Assembly (NCBI GenBank): GCA_024036415.1
Contig: JAMWET010001267.1
Coordinates: 37,501-101,500 of the forward strand
Direction: 5' to 3'
DNA length: 64,000 nt
DNA from: Prochilodus magdalenae
Lineage: Eukaryota > Chordata > Actinopteri > Characiformes > Prochilodontidae
Within the stretch, counting starts at the first letter, position 1; each line of letters opens with the position of its first letter. The notes beneath the pieces were generated by a model. The model had not been told where the DNA came from. It saw only the letters and a program-made list of their open reading frames with translations, and did not search any database. Made by a program: the position numbers and the translations under genes. Below are positions 45,029 to 56,439 of the stretch, piece after piece.

Positions 45029-46785
45029 AGTGCGTGAGTGTGAATGAGTGCGTGAATGAGACAGTTAGTGAGTAAGATTGTGTGAGTGTGTGTGAGAGTG
45101 AGTGTGTGTGAGAGTGAGTGAGTGTGTGTGAGTGAGTGTGTGTGAGAGTGAGTGTGAGTGAGTGAGTGTGTGAGTGTGTGTGAGAGTGAGTGAGAGTGAG
45201 TGTGAGTGAGTGAGTGTGTGAGTGTGTGTGAGAGTGAGTGAGAGTGAGTGTGAGTGAGTGAGTGTGTGAGTGTGTGTGAGAGTGAGTGTGAGTGAGTGTG
45301 AGTGTGTGTGAGAGTGAGTGTGAGTGAGTGAGTGAGTGAGTGTGAGTGAGAGAGTGAGTGTGTGTGAGAGTGTGTGTGTGAGTGAGTGTGAGTGAGTGAG
45401 TGAGTGTGAGTGAGAGAGTGAGTGTGTGTGAGAGTGTGTGTGTGAGTGAGTGTGAGTGAGTGAGTGAGTGTGAGTGAGTGAAAGAGTGAGTGTGTGAGAG
45501 TGAGTGTGTGTGAGTGCATGAGTGATTGTGCGAGTGAGTGAGTGAGTGTGCGTGTGAGTGAGTGTGTGTAAGTGCGTGAGTGTGAGTGTGTGTGAGTGAG
45601 TGAAAGAGTGAGTGTGTGAGAGTGAGTGTGAGTGAGTGTGTGTGTGTGTGTGTGAGAGTGAGTGTGTGAGTGTGAGTGAGTGAGAGAGTGATTGTGTGAG
45701 CGAGAGTGAGTGCGTGAGTGTGTGTGTGTGAGTGAGTGCATGAGTGATTGTGTGAGTGAGTGAGTGTGCGTGTGTGAGTGAGTGTGTGTAAGTAAGTGCG
45801 TGAGTGTGAATTAGTGAGTGTGAGTGAGCGAGTGTGTGAGTGCGAGAGTGAGTGTGAGAGTAAGTGTGTGAGAATGTGAGTGTGTGTGTGAGTGAGTGCA
45901 TGAGTGATTGTGTGAGCGAGAGTGTGTGTGTGAGTGAGTGTGTGAGAGTGAGTGTGTGTGAGTGAGTGCATGAGTGATTGTGCGAGTGTGAGTGTGCGTG
46001 TGAGTGAGTGTGTGTAAGTGCGTGAGTGTGAATGAGTGAGTGAATGAGTGTGTGAGAGTGAGTGTGTGAGAGTGAGTGAGTGTGAGAGTGAGTTTGTGAG
46101 TGAGTGTGTGAGAGAGTGTGTGCGTGTGTTAGTGAGTGTGTGCGTGTGTGTGTGAGTGTGCGTGTGTGAGTGAGTGTGCGTGTGAGTGAGTGTCTGTGTG
46201 AGTGTGAGTGAGTGCGTGAGTGTGAATGAGTGAGTGAATGAGTGTGAGTGTGAGTGAGTGAGTGCGAGAGTGAGTGCGAGAGTGAGTGCGAGAGTGAGTG
46301 TGTGAGAGAGTGTGTGCGTGTGTTAGTGAGTGTGTGCGTGTGTGTGTGAGTGTGCGTGTGTGAGTGAGTGTGCGTGTGAGTGAGTGTCTGTGTGAGTGTG
46401 AGTGAGTGCGTGAGTGTGAATGAGTGAGTGAATGAGTGTGAGTGTGAGTGAGTGAGTGCGAGAGTGAGTGCGAGAGTGAGTGCGAGAGTGAGTGTGTGAG
46501 TGAGTGTGAATGTAAATGTGTGTGAGAGTGCGTGTGTGTGTGTGAGTGAGTGTGAATGAGTGCGAGTGTGAGTGAGAGCGAGAGTGAGTGTGAATGAGTG
46601 AGTGAATGAGTGTGTGAGTGCGAGAGTGAGTGCGAGAGTGAGTGCGAGAGTGAGTGAGAGTGTGTAAGTGAGTGCGTGTGTGAATGAGTGCGAGTGTGAG
46701 TGAGTGTAAATGTGTGAGTGAGTGAGTGTAAGTGAGAGCGAGAGTGAGTGTGAGAGTGAGTGAGAGTGGCAGAGACAGCGCGAGA
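45029..46785 (+). repeat. GTGAGTGA-rich minisatellite, 1.75 kb
   Basis: Mixtures of GTGAGTGAGTGTGTGAGTG, GAGAGTGAGTGT and GTGCGTGAGTG words. A block starting GAGTGTGTGAGAGAGTGTGT at about 46102 is repeated at about 46296 (period about 194 bp). The long minus-strand Thr/His/Ser/Leu frames (up to 574 codons) are artefacts. Confidence 0.95.
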
Positions 46786-46815
46786 GCAATCCAGGCTAGG
46801 TGTGTCAGAGGTGTG
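46786..46815 (+). repeat. 30-bp direct repeat, right of array
   Basis: Right partner of 44999-45028. Confidence 0.9.
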
Positions 46816-47165
46816 TGCGTGCGCACGTGCGGACCCGGCCCCGGTGTCGGCGCGTTGAGCTTTGCCCTGCAGTGACTGTGGAGGTGTGAGCCGGAATTGG
46901 CAGGTGCAGCTTTGAAATGGTAAGAAGGCCTGTTTATAGATCAGAGGGGCTGAAAGAAACGAGAGGAAGACGGGAGAGAGAGAACCAGCATGAGAACTAG
47001 AGAGGAGAAAGAGAACACGGTGACACAGGAAAGAAAAGAGGAGTGAGACAAGAGAACAGGAAGTGAGATCAAATCCCAGGCGGGAGAAGAGAGCCAAGGG
47101 GACTTAAAGAGCCTATGCCGGGGAAAACCGCACTGGCCTCGGGATGTTTAAACGAGAGGGGGCGG
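46816..47165. other. Unannotated, locally CpG-rich sequence
   Basis: 46815-46860 is CpG-rich (GGACCCGGCCCCGGTGTCGG). It is too short to call a promoter, and no gene was recognised. Confidence 0.35.
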
Positions 47166-47926
47166 AGCTTCACCCAGAAGTAATCAACCGACAGGAATGA
47201 AACTTGGTGGGTGGGTTTGACATCATGAGACATGAGAATGATTCAAACTCCATGATCCATGTGACGTAAGCAAGGACGGGTCTTATCCCTGTATCTGACT
47301 GACCCAACACCACCACTACAGACATCCACCGAGCAGTGATGCCTCCACGAGTCGTCCTGTTAGTGCAGCACCATTGGCAGACAGCTGCACCACGCAGGAC
47401 TACATGCACACAGACCGTTACCACGACTGTCCTTAACACCACGTCACCGTCACCAAAGACTGCAGTGGTGTCGTACCAGACTGTCATCGAGCGACTCAGA
47501 ATGGCAGTGGGTCATCTTCAGTGATGATTAAGTTCATTACGTTAAGTAAGACGCCCAACGAATCCGTGTGTGGAGGCACCGTGGTCAGAGGGCATCGTCA
47601 CACGTCCAGAAGACCTGGTGTCCCTCCACCTCCACCCCTACCGCACCATCTGCAGGAACTGTGTGAGGATGTTCAAGCTGCATGGGATGGAGTATCACAG
47701 GACACCATTAGGAACCTCTACAGCTCCATACCGAGACGTCTGGCGTGTTGGGTTAGCGAACACGGCGGCCCAGCGCCATACTGAGAGACAGACTTCTGTA
47801 TGTGTAGCTCAATAAATATTGATCATATCAGTCTAAATTCATCATCAGTTATTGATCCTGGTTGCCTTTATCTTCCTTCCCAACACCACCGCACTCCCAC
47901 GCCTCCTTTTGGGTGCAGCTGTTCTT
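47166..47926 (+). mobile_element. Tc1-like deletion derivative, full length
   Basis: Both ends are present: AGCTTCACCCAGAAGTAATC on the left and, inverted from the right, GAACAGCTGCACCCAAAAGG. The 5' part keeps the derivative's leader (GACATCATGAGACATGAGAA), then GGCAGACAGCTGCACCACGC. This copy has lost the IFSDESRFS codons: sequence around 47525-47548 (GATTAAGTTCATTACGTTAA) replaces them. The shared deletion junction then follows at about 47600-47630, and the C-terminal codons read HHLQELCEDVQAAWDGVSQD. Confidence 0.85.
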
Positions 47927-48305
47927 ATGATGGTGAGTGTATATGTACAGTGTAACCTGAGGTCCTACAACCAGCTCTGGTTCCCACCCACCGTTAGCTT
48001 CAGTAACCGGTGCTGTGCTATAGACAGACAGCAGTCTGTACCTGTAGGCCTATACAGTGAGACTATACTGGCCAGCATGGGAGAAGAAAGAAGGGTTAAA
48101 GGTAAGAGAGGAGGAGTAAGAACACCTCCAACACCACCCAGGAAAGAAAGAGATGGAGAGGAAGCGAGAGGAGAAAGGAGGAATACGCTGTACTGGAGCA
48201 AGAGCTATAAATACATCCCTCCGGGTAGAAATGGGGTTTGATTGGAGGATGCGGCTGCATTCCTCCCTCCATCTGAACACTAATCCTGTCTTCTTTTAGG
48301 AGCAC
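47927..48305. other. Unannotated sequence
   Basis: No repeat family. Short frames on both strands, including part of a minus-strand frame continuous with the candidate exon at 48306-48564. Confidence 0.35.
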
Positions 48306-48564
48306 CTTTTCCTCGTCTGCCCCCGTGAGCTCCTCTCTCTGGGCGTGTGTGCGGATCATGCCGTCGGTGCGTAATTCCGCCTGAGGAGAGTCGCGTGGTG
48401 TTTGCTTTGCCCTGTAGACTGAGCGCGTCCGCTCCAGCGTGCTGAACGCGGAGGGGTCCCGAGACAGACGAGCGCGTCTGATTAAAGGGCTCATGTTCTG
48501 CCTTTCTTTCCGCAGTTTCTCCTGTTCCTTCGTTTCTTCGAGCTCGTTCATGTTTTTCTGGCTC
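48306..48564 (-). CDS. Candidate coding exon, unknown protein
   Basis: A minus-strand open frame of about 150 codons (48096-48551) whose first 85 codons have a protein-like, charged composition unlike the repeat artefacts around it: MNELEETKEQEKLRKERQNM, then RLSRDPSAFSTLERTRSVY, then DGMIRTHAQREELTGADEE. The first 25 residues could form a short coiled coil. A splice-acceptor-like CTGTTTCTGATGCACAG (minus strand) lies just before the exon, ending at about 48565. A weak donor, GAAAAG|GTGCTC, lies near 48306. The segment is CpG-rich compared with neighbours. I do not recognise the family. It could equally be a CpG-rich non-coding block. Confidence 0.3.
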
Positions 48565-48779
48565 TGTGCATCAGAAACAGTCCTGATTCATGTGTACCAG
48601 GCTCTCTTGATCCCACACAGTGAAACTGAGGCTGCCTCTGTTGCTGCCTCTTTAGTAAGTGAGCTGCATTCTGATTGGCTGGCCCTTTTTTTCAAAAAAG
48701 CTTTCATCTGATGAAGACGCATCATCAAGGGCTCTTTAGTAAAGACGGTGGTGCAACAGAATCAGGAGCTCAGATGCTG

Positions 48780-50695
48780 TTGGCTGAATGGGTGGGGCTA
48801 ACACGCTGTAGGCTGAATGGGTGCGGCTAAACTGCTATGGGCTGAATGGGTGGGGCTAAGATGCTGTTGGCTAAATGGGTTGGGCTAAAGTGCTGTGGGA
48901 TGAATGGGTGGGGCTAAACTTATGTAGTCTGAAGGGGCGTAGTTAACCTTGCTGAATGCTAAATAGGTGAGCTTAAACTGCTGTAGGCTGAATGGGTGTG
49001 GTTGAACTGCTGTAGGCTGAATGGGTGGTGCTAAGCTGCTGTAGGTGGAATGGGCGTGGCTAAACTGCTGTAAGGTAAAGAGGCATAGCTAAAAATTGCT
49101 GTAGGTTGAAGGAGCGTAGATAAACTACTGTAGGCTAAATGGGCGGGGGTACAGTGCTGTAGGGTAAATGGGCGGGGCTAAACTGCTGTAGGTGAGAGGG
49201 CTGAAACTAAACTGATCTAGGCTAAGATAAGATGGCATGGGTTGTATGGGTGGAGCTAATGGGCATGGCTAGGTAGTCTGAAGGGGCTTAGTTAACCTTG
49301 CTGAATGCTAAATACGTGGGCCTAAACTGCTGTAGACTGAATGGACGTGGTTGAACTGCTGTAGGCTGAATGAGTGGGGCTAAACCGCTGTAGGCTGAAT
49401 GGGTGGTGCTAATCTGCTGTAATTTGAATGGGCGTGGCTAAACTGCTGTAGGGTAAAAAGGCATAGCTAAAATTTGCTGTAGGTTGAAGGGGCGTAGATA
49501 AACTACTGTAGGATAAATGGGCAGGGTTACAGTGCTGTAGGCTAAATGGGTGGGGCTAACCTGCTGTAGGCGAGATGGCTGAAGCTAAACAGTTCTAGGC
49601 TAAGATAGGATGGGGTAGGTTGTATGGGTGGAGCTAATGGGCAAGGCTATGTAGTCTGAAGGGGCGTAGTTACCCTTGCTGAACGGTAAATACGTGGGCC
49701 TAAACTGCTGTAGTCTGAATGGGCGTAGTTGAACTGCTGTAGGCTGAATGAGTGGGGCTAAACCGCTGTAGGCTGAATGGGTGGTGCTAATCTGCTGTAA
49801 TTTGAATGGGCGTGGCTAAACTGCTGTAGGGTAAAGAGGCATAGCTAAAAATTCCTGTAGGTTGAAGGGGCGTAGATAAACTACTGTAGGCTAAATGGGC
49901 GGGGCTACAGTGCTGTAGGGTAAATGGGTGGGGCTAAACTGCTGTAGGCAAGATGGCTAAAGCTAAACAGTTCTAGGCTAAAATAAGATGGCATGCCTAA
50001 ACTACTGTAAGCAAAATGGGCGGGGCTAAACTGCTGTGGGCGAGATGGCTGAAGCTAAACTGATCTAGGCTGAGATTAGATGGCGTGGGTTGTATGGGCG
50101 GAGCTAATGGGCAAGGCTAGGTAGTCTGAAGGGGCGTAGTTGACCTTGCTGAATGCTAAATAGGTGAGCTTAAACTGCTGGAGTCTGAATAGGCGTGGTT
50201 GAACTGCTGGAGGCTGAATGGGTGGTGCTAAGCTGCTGTAGGTGGAATGGGCGTGGCTAAACTGCTGTAAGGTAAAGAGGCATAGCTAAAAAATTGCTGT
50301 AGGTTGAAGGGGCGTAGATAAACTAATTAAGGCTAAATGGGCGGGGCTACAGTGCTGTAGGCTAAATGGGCGGGGCTAAACTGCTGTAGGCGAGATGGCT
50401 GAAGCTAAACAGTTCTAGGCTAAGATAAGATGGCGTGGCTAAACTGCTGTAGGCTAAATGGGCATGGCTAAACTGCTGTAGGCTAAATGGGCATGGCTAA
50501 ACTGCTGTAGGCTAAATGGGCATGGCTAAACTGCTGTAGGCTAAATGGGCATGGCTAAACTGCTGTATGCTAAATGGGCATGGCTAAACTGCTGTAGGCG
50601 AGACGACTGAAGTGGTAGGCTGAAGCTGAACTGTTCTAGTCTAAGATAGGATGGCGTAGCTTGTATGGGTGGAGCTAATGGGTAAGGCTACATAG
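48780..50695 (+). repeat. Minisatellite with 378-bp higher order
   Basis: Monomers of about 28-30 bp, CTGCTGTAGGCTGAATGGG then TGGGGCTAAA, in many variants. A marker variant, GGCATAGCTAAAAATTGC type, occurs at about 49082, 49460, 49838 and 50279. This gives higher-order periods of 378, 378 and 441 bp, each carrying the same ordered set of monomer types (for example GTAGTCTGAAGGGGC and GATAAGATGGCATGG). A recent homogeneous run of GGCATGGCTAAACTGCTG units lies at 50430-50600. Confidence 0.93.
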
Positions 50696-51396
50696 TGCTA
50701 TAGACTGAAGCTTCGTCTCTATATGTGGTCTGTATGAACCAGGGATGAGGCTTATTCGTCGAAGCCCTGATACACCACTCTCTTTCATCAAACTGAGACA
50801 AAGTTTGTTTGCGTGTTGGACACACTGATGGACAGAAACCCGCAGAGCCCCCCGGCCGCAGTAATTCAGAGCAGTGCATAAAGAAGCGTTATTGATGGTG
50901 TTGTTGTGATTGACGTTAATGAGCTGAAGCGGTTTGTATTTGGAGTGCAAGGCTGTGAAGCTCCGGAGAGGAACAGCCAATCAAAACACCATCAGAGTTA
51001 CTGAACTGAAATCATTACATCATTACCGCCAGTTCAAAACTCATTCCAGACTTTTAACTGAACTCAGACTCCAGACCCAAATCCCTCCGCTCTGAGCGAC
51101 GCCGCACCTTAATGATCTTCATTTCATTACATCCTGTTTTGTCACTGCTAAAGCGATCATAGCGCCACCCAAACTTTACCAGATGTTCGGTTGCCAATAT
51201 CCACTAGTAAACACAGCAGTATATACAGAACCAGATGTTCCAGATGTGCTTCGGTACCAACCGAGTACTCCACACTGGTTTTCAGACATTGGGACACATT
51301 GCTTACCATGTGGCCATGAGGGACAGGGATGCAGTCTGACTTCCTGTTGGAAATGAGGCTCCACCTACATATTAAAATTAGTGTTTCAGTAGCAAC
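50696..51396. other. Unannotated sequence
   Basis: No gene recognised. Minus-strand frames at 50675-50980 lack motifs. Confidence 0.35.
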
Positions 51397-51992
51397 AAGA
51401 TTGCGGACATCCAGCGAGCAGTGGTGTCCTCCAGGAGTCATTCTGTTAGTGCAGCACCATCGGCAGACGGCTGCACCACGCAGGACTACATGCACACAGA
51501 CCGTTACCACGACTGTCCTTAACACCACGTCACCGTCACCAAAGACTGCAGTGGTGTCGTACCAGACTGTCATGGAGTGACTCAGAATGGCAGCGGGTCA
51601 TCTTCAGTGACGAGTCCCGCTTTAGTCTTGGTGGAGACGCCCAACGAATCCGTGTGTGGAGGCACCGTGGTCAGCACCAAGATGAACCGTTTGCTGTCGC
51701 ACGTCCAGAAGGCCTGGTGTTCCTCCACCTCCACCCCTACCGCACCATCTGCAGGAACTGTGTGAGGATGTTCAAGCTGCATGGGATGGATTATCACAGG
51801 ACACCATTAGGAACCTCTACAGCTCCATACCGAGACGTCTGGCGTGTTGGGTTAGCAAACACGGCGGCCCGATGCCATACTGAGAGACAGACTTCTGTAT
51901 GTGTAGCTCAATAAATATTGATCATATCAGTCTAAATTTATCATCAGTTATTGATCCTGGTCACCTTCATCTTCCTTCCCAACACCACCGCA
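51397..51992 (+). mobile_element. Tc1-like deletion derivative, best frame
   Basis: The least decayed copy of the N-terminal transposase frame: LSWSDSEWQRVIFSDESRFS then LGGDAQRIRVWRHRGQHQDE and PFAVARPEGLV, including the first catalytic Asp in FSDES. The frame then runs across the deletion junction into out-of-frame C-terminal sequence, ending at TAG in TGTGTAGCTCAATAAATATT. The proper C-terminal codons (HHLQELCEDVQAAWDGLSQD) lie in a shifted frame. The 5' leader and terminal repeat are missing, and the 3' end stops within AACACCACCGCA. Confidence 0.85.
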
Positions 51993-53405
51993 GTCTGACA
52001 CAGGTCTCCAGACTTCAGGGAGACCCGTATTGGGTGACTACACATTCGTCCGAGTGGCAATGCCAGCTTATTGTTCGGACTGACGTCCTTCTGCTGGAAA
52101 AGCTCTTTTCTAGTTCGGTAGGTCTTCCACACAGTAACCGAGATCTTGCTCATCAGCTGATATGCTAGAGCGCCACCTTGAGGCAGACCAGAGTTGTAGC
52201 CCAAATTAGTTAGGACAGCCAAGACACAATCTCACCGTCTTTCACCATCTGGATCTCTTTTTGATCATCCACTCTTCCTTGACAGACAGCATGCTGCCTT
52301 GAGTTTATTCCCAGGGAATTCAGCGGTGGTGTTGTTAGTGAGGTGGGGTGTCCAAGAGGTTAATTAGGGGGTCCTGGACCCCCCAAAAACTCCTGAACTA
52401 GCCTGAACTGACACCTGATGAAGCAGCATGAACTAACGGAGGTGGAAACTTTCTCAGCAGCCTGTTGTTGCCACTCCTGCTGCGATACCACACCAGAGCG
52501 TGTTGTTGATGATCTTTTTTTTTTTTCTTAGAGATTGAACCTTTTCCCCTCGTTCTTTATTACTTTTATTGCTTTCTTTCGTGAAGTTGCCGTCGTCCAG
52601 GAGTCCAGTCCCAGACTGACCAGCACAGGGCAGCCCAGCCAGCCAAACAAACAAAAGCACAAACAGCATGTCAGCTGCAGGGCGGCTGCTCCGCTTCCCT
52701 CTAAATATTTAATGCTCATATCGCAATCTGCGCTTTAGACCCCGGCATCAAACAGTTTATCTCTCATGTGAGGCCCCGGTACGTTTCCCCCTAGCAGACG
52801 GGCCATCAGAAGTGCTGGAGACGCGGCCTGCATACAGCAGCAGAACACAGGACGGTTCACAAGAGTTCGTTTCCATACAGGCACATGCGAAAGACGCCAC
52901 TGGTTAAACTCGTGTGCTCTCCACACTGCTGCACCGTGTCACCCTACGGGTTCTGTGCTGAAATCATCATAGTGGAACTTCTGGCATGGTTAACGAGTCA
53001 CCTTGCGTGTTTAAGGTGGTAGTAACTTCAGGCTCCTGCAGATGGCGCTGTACGAGGATGATGGGGCTATAAATCCCTGTGGGGTGTGAGTGACGGGATC
53101 CATAGATTGGGAAGAGGTGCTACAGTGCAGGGAATGTCTCGTTCCATGTGTGGGAAAACGCTCCAGAGCAGATGTTAATGATTGGCTAAAAGGAGGGACT
53201 GCATGTGGGCGTGGCCAAAGACCATAGTGTGAAGGAAGTAGCTGAATCTGCAGGTGTATGGAAGCGTCATACGGGTCTACCAGCAGTGGATACAATCCCA
53301 GCCTACAGGGAATTCTCCTCGGAACTGTACCAGGGAAGGCCTCCACCAAATCTGGACCACCTGACCAATTCTTTGACGTAAGGGTGTCTGAAATGTGATC
53401 ACTGC
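51993..53405. other. Unannotated, mostly unique sequence
   Basis: About 1.4 kb without tandem repeats. Frames of 60-110 codons occur on both strands (the largest minus, 53011-53349) without any recognised motif. Confidence 0.35.
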
Positions 53406-53406
53406 A

Positions 53407-53442
53407 GACGGCGTTTAGTAGGCGCTCTTATCCAGACTGTTC
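53407..53442 (-). mobile_element. SINE tail remnant
   Basis: The inverse complement reads TCTGGATAAGAGCGCCTACT then AAACGCCGTC, close to the SINE tail. Confidence 0.55.
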
Positions 53443-53576
53443 CGTCAGTCACTCGCCTGGAGCTCAGATGCTTCCTGAATCAGGGCCGGGGCTGTTTCCC
53501 TGCTAACTCTGTGTGTGGTGAGCTGAGCTACTGCCAGGAAGGCCATCCTGTGTGTCCATCGGACGCGACTGCTATA

Positions 53577-54440
53577 TTTACTTAACACTCCTCCTAAAAC
53601 ACTCAACACCTCTCTCCTCCTAGAAGACTCAACACTTCTCTCCTCCTAGAACACTGAACACTTCTCTCCTCCTAGAACACTGAACACTTCTCTACTCCTA
53701 GAACACTCAACGCTTCTCTCCTCCTAAAGCACTCAACGCTTCTCTCCTCCTAAAACACTCAACGCTTCTCTCCTCCTAGAAGACTCAACACTTCTCTCCT
53801 CCTAGAACACTGAACACTTCTCTCCTCCTAGAACACTGAACACTTCTCTACTCCTAGAACACTCAACACTTCTCTACTCCTAAAGCACTCAACGCTTCTC
53901 TCCTCCTAAAACACTCAACGCTTCTCTCCTCCTAAAACACTCAACGCTTCTCTCCTCCTAGAAGACTCAACACTTCTCTCCTCCTAGAACACTGAACACT
54001 TCTCTCCTCCTAGAACACTGAACACTTCTCTCCTCCTAGAACACTGAACACTTCTCTCCCCCTAAAACACTCAACACTTCTCTACTCCTAAAACACTCAA
54101 CGCTTCTCTCCTCCTAAAACACTCAACACTTCTCTACTCCTAAAACACTCAACGCTTCTCTCCTCCTAAAACACTCAACATTTCTCTCCCCCTAAAACAC
54201 CCACCACACCTCTACACCTAAAACACCCACCACACCTCTACACCTAAAACACTCAACACTTCTCTACTCCTTAAACACTCAACACTTCTCCTTAAACACT
54301 CAACACATCTCCTACAGTGCTCAACGCTCCTCCTCAACCATTTAAAACTCCTAAACTACTCAACACATCTCCTATAGTGCTCAACGCTCCTCCTCAACCA
54401 TTTAAAACTCCTAAACTACTCAACACTTCTCCTAAAGTGC
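53577..54440 (+). repeat. 26-bp minisatellite
   Basis: About 33 copies of a 26-bp unit, AACACTTCTCTCCTCC then TAGAACACTG, with alternating variants (AACGCTTCTC with AAAACACTCA). The right end is degenerate, with a 63-bp doublet: TCAACACATCTCCTA at about 54299 and 54360. Confidence 0.95.
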
Positions 54441-54524
54441 TTGGCTTGCCTATTGCGTTCCTTCATCTGGGAGTTAGGACAGAAAAAAGTCTACGGTACA
54501 GTAACGTATGCCTGATTATTTGTA

Positions 54525-54607
54525 GGAGATGTTGGGAATCGGAGATGTTGGGAATCGGAGATGTTGGGAATCGGAGATGTTGGGAATAGGAGATGTTGGG
54601 AATCGGT
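54525..54607 (+). repeat. 16-bp tandem repeat
   Basis: Five copies of GGAGATGTTGGGAATC. Confidence 0.95.
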
Positions 54608-54794
54608 CACACAGAACTGAATTATGGTTTTAGTTTATATGAACTTTATAAGAACCGTCTGCAGTATGGGCTCTTAGTTACTGGAGGGCTCTGGAGACCA
54701 GACCTTCCCAGTACTCCCTGCAAATGGCCAAAATACATCTTCCTGATTATTATTAGTGACTGTGCAATATTACACTACAGTTATCCCATAGTAC

Positions 54795-55130
54795 ATTCTT
54801 CTTTTTCTCCTTCATCTTCGTCTTCATCTTCGTCTTTGTCTTCTTCATCTTCTTCTTCGTCTTCTTTGTCTTTCTGTCTTCGCCTTCTTCTTCTTTGTCT
54901 TCTCTTTTTTCTTCTTTGTCTTCTTCATCTTCTCCTTCGTCTTCTCTTTTTTCTTTTTCGTCTTCTTCTTCATCTTCTTCTTCTTCGTCTTCTTTATTAT
55001 CTTCTTCTTCATCTTCTTCTTCGTCTTCTCTTTTTTCTTTTTCGTCTTCTTCTTCATCTTCTTCTTCGTCATCTTCTTTATTATCTTCTTATTCGTCTTC
55101 TTCTTCTTCTTTGTCATGGTCTTCCTCCGG
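54795..55130 (+). repeat. CTT-rich array
   Basis: Mixtures of TCTTCATCTTCTTCGTC and TTTGTCTTC, with an 87-bp block near 54935-55015 repeated at about 55010-55090 (CGTCTTCTCTTTTTTCTTTT). Long Ser or Lys frames are artefacts. Confidence 0.93.
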
Positions 55131-55147
55131 TACACAACAGTCTTTCA

Positions 55148-55245
55148 CAGACACTATCTCAGGACAGACCCCCAAGCATGAATTCCCTCTGACCTGCACT
55201 CCTCTATGTGTTGTTTATTCACCCAGGTTCCTCCTATAGTCTTTC
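55148..55245 (+). repeat. Dispersed repeat fragment
   Basis: ATCTCAGGACAGACCCCCAA and GTTCCTCCTATAGTCTTTC resemble the tandem unit at 14860-15175. Confidence 0.5.
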
Positions 55246-56020
55246 ACTTTGTTTGTTTGGTTGCATTACAGTCTTTTCTCTGTAGGTTTACTCAGTAAAG
55301 GATGTGGTGTTAGGGGGTGGAGCAGTGGAGGCGACTGCCCCTGGCGCTCTAGTCAGCTCCTGTTACCCCCAGTGTCTGATTTTCCCAGCAAGAAAATAGC
55401 TAAGCTTTATTTTAGCTGCCTAGAGCCTCAAAGGGCCAAATCCTTCATTAATCTTTTATTTATTTAATTATTCTATTATTATTTTAGCTGTAGAGTTTAA
55501 TTTCCTAACCAAGGCTGGAGCTCTTGTGTATTTGCTTTTGTTTGTGTGTTTGTTTATTTATTTGTTTATTGTATCTCAGACACAGTAATTAAACTGTCCA
55601 ATACGAAGACATGGAAGCCCAGCACAGCCATGCAGAACAAACAGATTGAGCTTGGTGCTGCGAGTAAAGCCCTAAACGCCGGAAAGACGACGCCATGCAA
55701 ACTAGTCTCGTCTCTACGACACACTGTGGAACTGTGAGGCTGAAACTGGCCCGATATTCACCAGCACCTTGTATTTGTATTTCCATTGTAACTGGAGTAC
55801 AGTAGCTATAGGTACTGGAATGTAACTGCGGTACCATTTAAGGTGGAACTGAAAGGTGGTGGAAAGAGAACCTGCCAAGGCAAGCATGCGTTGGGAATGG
55901 ACTGACTTCTCTTCATGTATGCACATATAGGGTTTTGCATTTGGTTCTGGGTTTGTGCAGGAGTGGAGGGCAGTGCTGGTGTCACTTCCTGACAGCCACA
56001 GTGTGTATCTTTAATGAAGG
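55246..56020. other. Unannotated sequence
   Basis: No gene recognised; ordinary AT-rich sequence. Confidence 0.4.
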
Positions 56021-56023
56021 TCC

Positions 56024-56058
56024 ACACACACAAACACACACACACACACACACACATA

Positions 56059-56107
<49 letters not shown>

Positions 56108-56140
56108 ACAAACACACACACAAACACACACACACACACA

Positions 56141-56172
<32 letters not shown>

Positions 56173-56205
56173 TACACACACACATACACACAAACACACA
56201 CACAA

Positions 56206-56244
<39 letters not shown>

Positions 56245-56302
56245 TACACACACATACACATACACACACACACTCACACATACACACACACACATACACA
56301 CA

Positions 56303-56339
<37 letters not shown>
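56024..56339. repeat. CA microsatellite, about 315 bp
   Basis: CA repeats with periodic ACACATACACACA and ACACAAACACACA interruptions. Confidence 0.97.
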
Positions 56340-56342
<3 letters not shown>

Positions 56343-56395
56343 TAACTAGACCCTTAGGGCTCTGTAGGGTCCACCTGTAGCCCCAGGCGTATGAG

Positions 56396-56428
56396 CAATG
56401 TCGCTGTCCAATGAAAAACACATGTGGC
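56396..56428. mobile_element. End fragment of 253-bp MITE
   Basis: GTCGCTGTCCAATGAAAAAC then ACATG matches the MITE end. The rest of the element is replaced by the Tc1-like copy that follows. Confidence 0.6.
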
Positions 56429-56439
56429 CCAACACTCTT

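Noticed and set aside
48439..48711. Plus-strand 90-codon frame with a hydrophobic core
   Set aside because: Overlaps the better minus-strand candidate and looks like its shadow.
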